Shown: piece by piece, positions 1 through 5,466 of the stretch
How the letters are laid out: every line of letters starts with the position of its first letter
Numbering within the stretch: the first letter of the stretch is position 1
Source of the DNA: Deltaproteobacteria bacterium
Lineage (GTDB): Bacteria > Desulfobacterota > DSM-4660 > Desulfatiglandales > HGW-15
Direction: 5' to 3'
DNA length: 8,822 nucleotides
Assembly: GCA_016932235.1 (NCBI GenBank)
Contig: JAFGDF010000073.1
Coordinates: forward strand, 1-8,822
Translations under genes and position numbers: made by a program
Notes under the pieces: model-generated
The model's input: the letters and a program-made list of their open reading frames with translations, nothing else
What the model was told of the DNA's origin: nothing
Database searches by the model: none

Positions 1-90
1 ATAAACATAAGTTTGATTAAAGCCTTTGCTCAGTATATAGCCGTACAATTGCTATTTACCTCTTTAGGTCGCACCAGGGCGGGCAGGTCC

Positions 91-120
91 TGTCTGCATG
101 CGAACACGCACAGGCAGGCA
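91..120. repeat. Interspersed GC-rich repeat, copy 1
   Basis: The segment starts tgtctgcatgc and ends cgcacaggcaggca. The last 14 bases recur exactly at 6756-6769, and the left part recurs with one change at 6743-6753. The middle can fold, because tgcg (99-102) can pair with cgca (107-110). It is followed directly by cagaatgaca, which links it to the tgtcattc/gaatgaca palindromes next to it. Two copies 6.6 kb apart in intergenic DNA indicate a dispersed repeat rather than coding sequence. Confidence 0.5.
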
Positions 121-146
121 CAGAATGACAAGGTCTTTTTTCAACT

Positions 147-175
147 GTCATTCCCCGGCTCGACCGGGGAATCCA
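147..175. repeat. REP-like palindrome (tgtcattcccc type)
   Basis: A perfect 9-bp inverted repeat: attccccgg (150-158) and ccggggaat (164-172) around a 5-base loop. It is preceded by tgtc, giving the tgtcattcc...ggaatcc form seen in dispersed intergenic palindromes of many genomes. It belongs with the elements at 265-294 and 6861-6892. The gap from 1 to 382 holds these repeats and no gene that I can support. Confidence 0.6.
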
Positions 176-248
176 CATTCAATACAGGCCTTTAGGCCCA
201 TCAAGAATAAAGAAGTTTCATCCTTGTTCAATCAGGACTTTGTTTCGC

Positions 249-298
249 CCGGCTGCTTTGCCGGATTCCGGATCTCGCTTCGCTTGTCCGGAATGACA
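249..298. repeat. REP-like palindrome ending gaatgaca
   Basis: The main arms are attccgga (265-272) and tccggaat (287-294), 8 bp and perfect, around a 14-base loop, followed by gaca. A smaller hairpin lies directly upstream: ccggc (249-253) with gccgg (260-264). The outer end gaatgaca matches the ends of the elements at 124-130 and 6861-6892, placing it in the same repeat family. Confidence 0.55.
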
Positions 299-340
299 GG
301 GTGGAGAAAATACCCAGCCAGCGCCCTCCCCCCCTCACAC

Positions 341-381
341 CCCTCATCCTTTTGCATGCCAGGGCAACATCCCGATGAGGG
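341..381 (-). terminator. Stem-loop just after the GT4 stop codon
   Basis: A perfect 8-bp inverted repeat, ccctcatc (341-348) and gatgaggg (374-381), encloses a 25-base loop with an inner hairpin ttgc (352-355) / gcaa (364-367). It begins 2 bases beyond the GT4 stop. No T-run follows on the minus strand, so it is not a canonical intrinsic terminator. It could be a weak or factor-assisted terminator, a 3' end stabiliser, or another dispersed palindrome. Confidence 0.4.
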
Positions 382-382
382 A

Positions 383-1576
383 TTAGAATCTTCTCGCCCC
401 CTGATTCTCTCTTAAGACCCCTCTATAAATATTCATGGTCTTTTCTGCAATGCCGGCCCATGACATTCTTTCCGCTATCTTTTGCGACTCTCTGGACATA
501 AGGTCTAGCGTCTTATCGTCTGTCAGGCAAGCCATCTGGGCCTTCGCAAGGGCGACGGGATCATCCGGCGGCACCACAAAGCGTCGGTCACAAACCAGGT
601 CGGGAAGACCACCGACATCGCTCACTATCATGGGTTTCCTGAATGAAAGCGCTATGGCTCCCACACCGCTCTGCGAATCGAAATATCTGTAGGGCAGTAC
701 CACCAGGTCACTTGACACAAAAAATTTATGGACTTCGGATGAAGGGATATATCTCAAATGGCAAACTACTTGATCTTTGATCCCCAACCCTTCAATTAAA
801 TCCTGATAGGGGCCCCAATCCACCCACGGGTTTCCGGCTATAAGGAACCGTGAATCACGGATCTCTTTTTTCACTTCGGCAAATGCCTTCAGAGCCGTAT
901 CAAGGCCTTTATATGATCTTATGGAACCAAAAAATAATATTACTTTTTCACCGGGTTTCAGTCCCAAAAATGCCCTGGATGTCTTCTTGTCCGTTTTTAC
1001 TGGAACATGGAAATCAAGCGGACCATGAGGGATCTCCGAAATCCTGTGCTCCGGGATCCCAAAATGACTGATCAATGCCTTTTTGTTTCTTCTCGTATGC
1101 GCAATAAAATGGTTCCCCAGCAAAAAAAGAACCCTTGAAAGAAAGATATAGATATTAGACCTTTCATGTGAGATCACATTGTGGACTGTAAAGACAACCG
1201 GTTTACGCCTGAGCCTGAAGCACAGGCACACAACCAGGTAAACAAATATTAAAGGAAGACTCCACCACTGCCCATGCAACAGGATTCCCTTTGATCCCAT
1301 GCCTTCCATGAACCATGTGACCGGGTTATACCAGGTCAATCTTCGTCTTACTCTTAGATTGGGATTATCAATATCTGGAAATGAATGATCCAAGGTGAGG
1401 TCATTGCCTGGGTATAAAAATCTGGGATAAATCTTATTGAAGGATATGAATTCAACGTCAGTGAGAATGGATATCGCTTTCGCGAACTCCAGGCAATAAC
1501 TGCTCAAGGCGGGAATGGGTGGAAAAGAACCAAGTATGGCAACTGTGAAACGGTCATGTGTTTTTTTGGTATCCAT
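383..1576 (-). CDS. Glycosyltransferase family 4 (GT-B fold)
   Basis: This cytoplasmic or membrane-associated transferase of 397 residues probably moves a sugar from a nucleotide donor to a surface glycan; the sugar and acceptor cannot be read from sequence. The N-terminal Rossmann domain opens with VAILGSFPP (12-20). Next come a hydrophobic stretch (108-120) and the strand VVFTVHNV followed by SHE (127-138), a signature of one GT4 subgroup. The donor-binding C-terminal half has ILFFGSIRSYKG (213-224), LIAGNP (245-250) and VSDVGGLPDLV (318-328). In the usual EX7E region the sequence is DSQSGVGAIALSFRKP (300-315), with no acidic residue at the second Glu position. SQSG variants are, from memory, common in this subgroup, so the enzyme may still be active. 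It starts at ATG 1576 with only a distant AGGA upstream. It lies 222 bases beyond the GT2 gene on the same strand. Confidence 0.9.
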   Translation of the reverse strand: MDTKKTHDRFTVAILGSFPPIPALSSYCLEFAKAISILTDVEFISFNKIYPRFLYPGNDLTLDHSFPDIDNPNLRVRRRLTWYNPVTWFMEGMGSKGILLHGQWWSLPLIFVYLVVCLCFRLRRKPVVFTVHNVISHERSNIYIFLSRVLFLLGNHFIAHTRRNKKALISHFGIPEHRISEIPHGPLDFHVPVKTDKKTSRAFLGLKPGEKVILFFGSIRSYKGLDTALKAFAEVKKEIRDSRFLIAGNPWVDWGPYQDLIEGLGIKDQVVCHLRYIPSSEVHKFFVSSDLVVLPYRYFDSQSGVGAIALSFRKPMIVSDVGGLPDLVCDRRFVVPPDDPVALAKAQMACLTDDKTLDLMSRESQKIAERMSWAGIAEKTMNIYRGVLRENQGARRF

Positions 1577-1798
1577 ATACTTAATGTCTATCCTGTCACA
1601 ATCAGAAATTTATGGGACACTGTTAGGTTTTTAAGTTTCTGACAACGGTTATCCATTTAATGACGCAATTCTACAGCCTCGAGTGACAGATTTACTGATA
1701 GACGGAATAGATAACACAAGCTTTCGAGGCAGGCAAGACATGGGAATACCCCGTTCCCTCACCGCCCGGTAGCATAATAGACTTCGCCCTTCTGCTCA

Positions 1799-2665
1799 TC
1801 AGTTTTTATCCCTTCTTTCGTACCTCAATTGTGACACCTGTTCGGATACCAGTCCCATCATAAAGATTATGACCGACGTGGAAAATAATAACGCGCTCAT
1901 ATTCGTGAATCTTTCCCACATGAAATAGGTGTAGAAATAATAAATTAGACCAACCATGAACAGTAAAAAACTTATAGGCAAAAAAATCCTCAAAGGCGAA
2001 TAAAGGGTACAGACCTTTGTTATCATCATTATGAATTTCAGACCGTCACGTATAATACGGATCTCACTCTGTCCGCTCTCCCTGTCTTTTAAGGCGATTG
2101 GCACGTATTTTACGGATCTCCCGTCCCTTAGAAGAGCCAGTGTCAGGGTTGTGGGATAGGAATAGGTATTTGGCAGGAGATATAGAAACTGCCGTGCGAT
2201 ACTCGATTTAACGGCCCTGAATCCCGAGGTGAGATCCTCCACCCTGAACTTGGATACATAACAGGCAAGCCAGTTTAATATTCTGTTTCCAATGCCCCTT
2301 GAAAAAGATGCCTGACCTCTGTTCCTTCGGGAACCCACAACCATGTCATATTCAGGGAATAATTCCAGCATACCGGCTATATCCCGCGGATCATGCTGCC
2401 CATCCCCGTCCATAAATACCAGTATTTCACCCGAGGCAATCCTGATCCCGCTTTTTATCGCCGCGCCGTTACCGATATTATAGGGATGGCTGTAAACGAT
2501 AGCACCTGCTTCATTCGCCACCGCAGCCGTATTATCGCTGGATCCGTCATTGACAACAATTATCTCGGAATCGGGATAAAGTCCCCTGATCTTTTCAATG
2601 ATGCCTCCGATGGTCTCCGACTCATTGTATGCCGGTATTATTATGGAAAAGTCTTCGGTATTCAT
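1799..2665 (-). CDS. GT2 glycosyltransferase, polyprenyl-phosphate sugar synthase type
   Basis: Resembles dolichyl-phosphate mannose synthase and GtrB/ArnC-type enzymes, which move a sugar from a nucleotide donor to a polyprenyl-phosphate carrier at the inner membrane face. From this start the protein has 288 residues. It shows SIIIPAYNE near the N-terminus, VVNDGSSDNT, the metal-binding MDGDGQHDP (DxD), VGSRRNRG, DLTSGFRA and RESGQSEIR. Two C-terminal hydrophobic segments (roughly residues 223-247 and 257-277) should be membrane helices. Start choice is uncertain: ATG 2665 begins one base after the upstream gene's TGA, which suggests translational coupling. ATG 2677 and TTG 2698 are in frame further upstream and would overlap that gene; none has a clear ribosome site. 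A charged lipid from this enzyme could feed the GT-C enzyme at 6989-8653; that link is inference. Confidence 0.9.
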   Translation of the reverse strand: MNTEDFSIIIPAYNESETIGGIIEKIRGLYPDSEIIVVNDGSSDNTAAVANEAGAIVYSHPYNIGNGAAIKSGIRIASGEILVFMDGDGQHDPRDIAGMLELFPEYDMVVGSRRNRGQASFSRGIGNRILNWLACYVSKFRVEDLTSGFRAVKSSIARQFLYLLPNTYSYPTTLTLALLRDGRSVKYVPIALKDRESGQSEIRIIRDGLKFIMMITKVCTLYSPLRIFLPISFLLFMVGLIYYFYTYFMWERFTNMSALLFSTSVIIFMMGLVSEQVSQLRYERRDKN

Positions 2666-2666
2666 A

Positions 2667-2927
2667 TCAGTACCCATGCTTTCCGGGATCCCAGTCAAAG
2701 ACCCGGATCATGGTCTCCCTGTCAATCCATAGAGAAGCGAGTCTAAGCTGTTGTTCACGGCCGGATATATCTTCATGCTGTTTACGGATGCGAGCAATGG
2801 CAAGCTGCTGCACCGTCTTGGTCATCTCATCCACCCGCTTGAGTTTCTCCCGTGGAGACATCCGGCCGTATCCCTCAACAATCATTTTGCTTATGGCTGG
2901 TGGTATATCCGAAAGTTGATTATCCAT
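2667..2927 (-). CDS. Small conserved protein (86 aa) next to MNT/HepT genes
   Basis: A charged, helix-rich 86-residue protein with no signal peptide, membrane segment or catalytic motif I can name. The pattern MSPREKLKRVDEMTKTVQQLAIARIR, broken here as MSPREKLKRVDEMT (23-36) and VQQLAIARIR (39-48), then LRLASLWIDRE (61-71) and VFDWDPG (76-82), matches a family I remember as small uncharacterised proteins beside nucleotidyltransferase genes. It follows HepT by 36 bases and ends one base before the GT2 start, so it probably shares a transcript. ATG 2927 is chosen because the family carries an N-terminal section like residues 1-22. There is no clear ribosome site; ATG 2861, with GAGGGA 9 bases upstream, is an alternative start. 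A role as a third component of the MNT/HepT module is inference. Confidence 0.75.
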   Translation of the reverse strand: MDNQLSDIPPAISKMIVEGYGRMSPREKLKRVDEMTKTVQQLAIARIRKQHEDISGREQQLRLASLWIDRETMIRVFDWDPGKHGY

Positions 2928-2963
2928 TTAAGCAAAGTATCTGTTTGGACATAAAGTTAACTA

Positions 2964-3422
2964 TTAGAGATTCCTGTCTACCATCTCAGGATGATTATTT
3001 ATCCATTTTTTCAATGTTTCGGATATCATTTCAATATCCGATAACTGAGAGGAACAGATATCAAACAGCTCTTTCTCGGATATCTCGTGATAAAAATGAA
3101 CCATCCTGTTCCTATAGCCTGCTAAAGTTTTAAACAACTCGATCTCTTTATCACTCAAGATCCTATTTTCGGATAGAACAGTCGCGATCTCTTTATATTC
3201 GCTTATCCCACGGCCGAAAGCCTTGGCAGATATGTGCCTGCCCAGATCCATCATGGCCTCAATAGCCCTTCTCAAACATGATTCTGCCGACCATAAATTT
3301 CTTCTGTCTTGAATAAAAGTTTCAAAATCATCCAGTGGCAATGACTGAATCTCTCTAACCATTTTGGCTATCCAATCCAGACGATCTCCAATTATTCTTT
3401 GTGACACCCTTCCAGGATTCAT
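2964..3422 (-). CDS. hepT: HepT-like HEPN (DUF86) ribonuclease toxin
   Basis: A 152-residue, mostly helical protein of the HEPN/DUF86 class. In characterised MntA/HepT pairs, HepT is an RNase toxin that MntA neutralises by adenylylating a tyrosine of the RX4HXY motif. That motif is present as RNRMVHFY, giving Arg104, His109 and Tyr111 in this numbering. The N-terminal half carries the family pattern ESCLRRAIEAMMDLGRHI (about 47-64). The start is well supported: ATG 3422 shares its A with the TGA of the upstream gene (TGATG), and AAGGAG lies 8 bases ahead. A TTG at 3425 is possible but less likely. It is intact at the expected length for the family, with catalytic residues in place, so it should be functional. 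The gene is AT-rich compared with the glycosyltransferases. Confidence 0.9.
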   Translation of the reverse strand: MNPGRVSQRIIGDRLDWIAKMVREIQSLPLDDFETFIQDRRNLWSAESCLRRAIEAMMDLGRHISAKAFGRGISEYKEIATVLSENRILSDKEIELFKTLAGYRNRMVHFYHEISEKELFDICSSQLSDIEMISETLKKWINNHPEMVDRNL

Positions 3423-3838
3423 CAATCTTTCTCCTTCATGATTAAAGAGATCCTTTCTCGCTCCAGAGGAATAAGATCCCCTGCCCTTCGTAAAATATAC
3501 AGATCATATTCATCGGCCTGATATCCGTCCCTGGCATATATCCTCTCACCCCGGATGATATTTGCCGCGAGGAATGGATCCGCCTCCGGAATAACCACAA
3601 GATCCACTCTATTTACTGAAAAAAGATCCTCAAGCTCCATGCTCAGGTTGACTTTTTCCCTTACGGTTAGTTCTTTGCCGAAGGCCGGTCTCACGCCTAT
3701 ATCCACATCAGATGATTTTGAGATATTCAATCCTGGAGCATCCTTATCCAACATATCAGCCACCTTTTTGGCATTGCTCCCGAAGGCATAGATGATATCC
3801 AGGCCAAATCTATCAGCCAGTTGATTCAGAAAATCCAT
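3422..3838 (-). CDS. mntA: MNT-type nucleotidyltransferase antitoxin (MntA-like)
   Basis: A 138-residue minimal nucleotidyltransferase, predicted to be the antitoxin that adenylylates the HepT encoded directly downstream. Motifs: YAFGS (17-21), the acidic pair in SSDVDIGV (Asp44 and Asp46), and the third acidic residue in VDLVVI (Asp79). The C-terminal IRGERIYARDG (95-105) is also typical. Between GS and DxD there are 22 residues, against 10 in the classical GSX10DXD motif, so a 12-residue insertion (about 24-40) sits in the active-site loop. I believe this longer form recurs in some homologues, but cannot check it. The gene starts at ATG 3838 behind a purine-rich GAAGAG and overlaps HepT at TGATG, the usual order for this pair. 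Confidence 0.9.
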   Translation of the reverse strand: MDFLNQLADRFGLDIIYAFGSNAKKVADMLDKDAPGLNISKSSDVDIGVRPAFGKELTVREKVNLSMELEDLFSVNRVDLVVIPEADPFLAANIIRGERIYARDGYQADEYDLYILRRAGDLIPLERERISLIMKEKD

Positions 3839-3849
3839 TTTCTCTTCAT

Positions 3850-3867
3850 ATTATTATAGTTAATAAT
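3850..3867 (-). promoter_or_regulatory. Candidate promoter and operator of the MNT/HepT operon
   Basis: A perfect 7-bp inverted repeat, attatta (3850-3856) and taataat (3861-3867), has a 4-base spacer. On the minus strand it contains a perfect TATAAT (3853-3858), whose upstream -35 match (TTAATT at 17 bases) is poor. The box lies 14 bases before the MNT start codon, implying a very short leader. A dyad over the -10 of a toxin-antitoxin operon is the usual arrangement for autorepression. AT-rich DNA makes chance palindromes likely, so this stays tentative. Confidence 0.4.
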
Positions 3868-3950
3868 CATCTCAGAATTAAAATATTCTTTATTCGATAT
3901 TTCGCGATTTATAAAATGTTTTCAGGCATTTCAATCGAACCCGAACCCTG

Positions 3951-3981
3951 GGAGCATGTCGGGAAAAGTCCGACAGGCTCC
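3951..3981. repeat. GTCGG palindrome after the pilin gene (hairpin)
   Basis: The arms are ggagcatgtcgg (3951-3962) and ccgacaggctcc (3970-3981), 11 of 12 bases paired around a 7-base loop. The outer base of the right arm is the last base of the pilin stop codon. The structure would form at the very 3' end of the pilin mRNA, but no T-run follows on the minus strand, so it looks more like a 3' stabilising hairpin than an intrinsic terminator. The core recurs at 4371-4404 and 5253-5286. Confidence 0.65.
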
Positions 3982-4355
3982 TAACTGCCTTGGACCGTGC
4001 CACCCGGCCCTGTAAGCGTATAGGTCTTATCACCGGAAGTATGATAGGCTGTTATGGTATAACCGGTTGAGTCTCCGCTGGTAGTCAGGTTGACTCCATC
4101 TGAAAAGATCAAACCGGAATCTGTGACAAGTTTGGCTTTGGAATCAGAATATGTCTTATAAGTGACATGGTAAGCCTCCTGGGCCGTGGCGGCATTTCTT
4201 ATATCTGCCATGGCCGCAGAGTTAAAGGACCTGTTCCTGTAGGCGCTGAACTGGGGTATAGCGATAGCCGCAAGAATCCCTATAATGGCGATTACAATCA
4301 TCAGCTCGATAAGAGTGAATCCCTTTTCACAACCCTTGTTTGATCTTGCCGTCAT
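3981..4355 (-). CDS. Type IV pilin-like major subunit (prepilin)
   Basis: A 124-residue class III prepilin. The leader ends KG at residues 11-12, with cleavage predicted before Phe13. The mature start [18 protein letters not shown] includes Glu17 (Glu5 of the mature protein) and continues [18 protein letters not shown], very like Geobacter-type PilA from memory. The mature C-terminal half (to VQGS) is longer than the short Geobacter pilin, contains the strand-like [11 protein letters not shown] and TYTLTGPGG, and has no cysteine, so no disulfide-bonded D-region. Such subunits are processed by PilD and assembled into a pilus or pseudopilus in the envelope. The start is secure: ATG 4355 follows AGGAGG with 7 bases of spacing. 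No assembly gene lies in the window, so this is an orphan pilin whose export machinery would be encoded elsewhere. Confidence 0.93.
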   Translation of the reverse strand: MTARSNKGCEKGFTLIELMIVIAIIGILAAIAIPQFSAYRNRSFNSAAMADIRNAATAQEAYHVTYKTYSDSKAKLVTDSGLIFSDGVNLTTSGDSTGYTITAYHTSGDKTYTLTGPGGTVQGS

Positions 4356-4370
4356 TTTTTAACCTCCTGT

Positions 4371-4404
4371 GAGATTGTCGGACTATCTCTCCGGGACAGA
4401 CTCC
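4371..4404. repeat. GTCGG-type palindrome in the pilin 5' leader
   Basis: Imperfect arms gagattgtc (4371-4379) and gacagactc (4395-4403) match at 7 of 9 positions and share the core seen at 3951-3981 and 5253-5286. It sits 3 bases upstream of the pilin AGGAGG on the minus strand. If transcribed it would lie directly ahead of the ribosome site, where folding could affect translation. Confidence 0.45.
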
Positions 4405-4412
4405 TGAAAAAA

Positions 4413-4441
4413 TTTATGTTTCTTCTATATCAAATTCACAA
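4413..4441 (-). promoter_or_regulatory. Weak candidate sigma70-type promoter for the pilin gene
   Basis: On the minus strand TTGTGA (4436-4441) and CATAAA (4413-4418) are 17 bases apart, each matching 4 of 6 consensus bases. The predicted start near 4406 would give a leader of about 50 bases that includes the palindrome at 4371-4404. The -35 overlaps the end of the 64-residue gene. Read-through from upstream is an equally good explanation. Confidence 0.25.
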
Positions 4442-4630
4442 TGAAAAGTTCCATTTGCTTTTAGGTTTAATTATTCTTTTCCTGTTTCTTATGCATGTAA
4501 TACAATTACAGCCTCTTGTGAGCCGATGATTTCCGATCTTTTGACCTAATTCGATTGAATAATCTACCATTTCATAAACAATTCTTCGTTGTTCATCTAA
4601 GTTCTGTTTGATCTTTTTCTTCTCTATCAT
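4436..4630 (-). CDS. Small CxCxxC protein (64 aa) coupled to the nucleotidyltransferase gene
   Basis: I do not recognise this family. The 64-residue protein has a charged helical N-terminus (IKQNLDEQRRIVYEMVDYSI, residues 7-26), then LTRGCNCITCIRNRKR (37-52) with Cys41, Cys43 and Cys46, and a basic tail (KPKSKW, 55-60). The CxCxxC cluster could hold a metal ion, possibly with His35, and the basic tail would suit nucleic-acid or partner binding; both are guesses. ATG 4630 lies one base after the stop of the nucleotidyltransferase gene, so the two are almost certainly translationally coupled. That arrangement suggests a toxin-antitoxin or defence pair in which this is the second partner. The gene is as AT-rich as its partner. 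It ends 80 bases before the pilin start with no terminator between. Confidence 0.75.
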   Translation of the reverse strand: MIEKKKIKQNLDEQRRIVYEMVDYSIELGQKIGNHRLTRGCNCITCIRNRKRIIKPKSKWNFSL

Positions 4631-4631
4631 T

Positions 4632-5222
4632 TTAAGAATTTTCGTTATTAAAAAGATTTTTATTCAGAAGTTTTTCAATTTTATTTCTATGACCAAATCT
4701 CTCCGCAAAGAGATATATCTTACCAATATCAATAGATCCAAAAGATTCAGGAATCAGATTTTTCTTATATGACCTCAGGATAATAACTATGTCCGCCTCA
4801 TCCTGTTCACACCTTTCCGGATTATTTGCAATAGCCATGAGTTTTAGAATAATATAGTCAGTCGGTTGTATAACATGGCATTTTCCGAACATTTTATCTT
4901 CAATAAAAACACTTTGCTTCAATATATCCCTTCCATCCTGGGTATAAACAAACATATAATCTATGGCCCCTAGAACTCCCAGATCAGAGTCAAATTGAGC
5001 AAAATTATTGCTTTTTTGAAAACACGAATAACCCAGGATTTCCATCATAGACATTACTTTATCTTTAAAATCCCCATCAACAAGAATATCAATATCGGAT
5101 GTAAATCTTGGCAAACCATAAATTCCTAAAGCCATGGCACCTATCATAGCAAAGGGTATTTTACGATGATAAAGATTGCCCGAAATTATTTGAAATATAT
5201 TTTTTATCTTTTCTGATGACAA
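4632..5222 (-). CDS. AbiEii/AbiGii-like nucleotidyltransferase
   Basis: A 196-residue member of the polymerase-beta-like nucleotidyltransferase superfamily, in the group usually labelled AbiEii/AbiGii toxin or DUF6036. In characterised AbiE systems AbiEii is a nucleotidyltransferase toxin; the substrate of this shorter protein is unknown. Visible motifs are IGAMALGIYG (27-36), SDIDILVD (42-49, with Asp43 and Asp45), a third acidic candidate Asp88 in AIDYMF, and PTDYIILKLMA (120-130) followed by DEADI (141-145), typical of this group. It starts at TTG 5222: an in-frame stop lies just upstream, and the next ATG (codon 26) would remove the first strand and helix before the GA motif. No AbiEi-type antitoxin gene is adjacent; the 64-residue gene one base downstream is the likely partner. 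Confidence 0.85.
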   Translation of the reverse strand: MSSEKIKNIFQIISGNLYHRKIPFAMIGAMALGIYGLPRFTSDIDILVDGDFKDKVMSMMEILGYSCFQKSNNFAQFDSDLGVLGAIDYMFVYTQDGRDILKQSVFIEDKMFGKCHVIQPTDYIILKLMAIANNPERCEQDEADIVIILRSYKKNLIPESFGSIDIGKIYLFAERFGHRNKIEKLLNKNLFNNENS

Positions 5223-5252
5223 GCTGGCTTCTCAATATATTTTTCTTCCGGG

Positions 5253-5286
5253 AGACTGTCGGGCATTAAATATGTTCCGATAGTCT
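5253..5286. repeat. GTCGG palindrome upstream of the nucleotidyltransferase gene
   Basis: The arms are agactgtcgg (5253-5262) and ccgatagtct (5277-5286), 9 of 10 paired with one position that becomes a G-U pair on the plus strand. They enclose a 14-base loop. The left arm with its flank, gggagactgtcggg, matches the core of the palindromes around the pilin gene. It lies about 30 bases upstream of the TTG start, in the region where a promoter or leader would be. Confidence 0.5.
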
Positions 5287-5342
5287 ATGTCAATCAAATA
5301 CTTAACTACGCTCATGGCAAAGATATTTTGTACTTTTATTTC

Positions 5343-5457
5343 TCCTCCCCTTGACAAAGGTCTGTCGGGAGGGATTCTTGTTTTTCCTCCATTTGAAAAA
5401 AGAGGGGAGGGATCTATGTTTCCCCTCCCTTTTGCAAAGGGAGGCCAGGGAGGGATT
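5343..5457. repeat. Three degenerate direct repeats, C-tract to gggagggat
   Basis: Three successive units start with cctcc, pass through a t/a-rich centre and end in gagggat: about 5344-5376 (centre ttgacaaagg), 5384-5413 (centre tttgaaaaaa) and 5424-5457 (centre tttgcaaagg). The third contains a perfect 9-bp inverted repeat, cctcccttt (5424-5432) and aaagggagg (5436-5444), with a 3-base loop. The first carries the gtctgtcggg core of the other palindrome family. The gap from 5223 to 5466 contains this cluster, the palindrome at 5253-5286, and no gene. Confidence 0.55.
5396..5429 (-). terminator. Intrinsic terminator after the AAA/DUF4143 gene
   Basis: Read on the minus strand, GGGAGGG (5429-5423) pairs with CCCTCCC (5411-5405) over 7 perfect base pairs and an 11-base loop. 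CTC and six T residues (5401-5396) follow. It lies about 38 bases beyond the ATPase stop codon. On the plus strand the same stem is followed by tttt (5430-5433), so it may act in both directions. It is built from two adjoining repeat units, and the 9-bp hairpin at 5424-5444 would compete with it. Confidence 0.6.
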
Positions 5458-5466
5458 TAAATGCTT

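Noticed and set aside
1..195. Open plus-strand frame running from the left edge
   Set aside because: It reads through two palindromic repeats and ends in repeat-coded peptide; no family resemblance, no good start or ribosome site.
1676..1730. Inverted repeat gcctcga / tcgaggc in the gap between the GT2 and GT4 genes
   Set aside because: Only 7 bp with a 41-base separation; may be chance, and no promoter or terminator signal accompanies it.
2393..3133. Overlapping plus-strand frames of 67-117 residues
   Set aside because: They are antisense shadows of the GT2, 86-residue and HepT genes, which have clear family motifs on the minus strand.
4400..4460. Sigma54 (-24/-12) promoter for the pilin gene, expected for many pilA genes
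   Set aside because: A TGGAAC...TTGT resemblance exists on the minus strand, but the spacing is one base off and the GC of the -12 element is missing.
4436..4630. Spo0E-like phosphatase identity for the 64-residue protein
   Set aside because: The helical N-terminus is faintly similar, but the SQ.LD signature is absent and the cysteine cluster does not fit that family.
5343..5457. CRISPR-like array
   Set aside because: The three units are degenerate, G-rich and adjoining, without the exact repeats or uniform spacers of a CRISPR; no cas gene is near.
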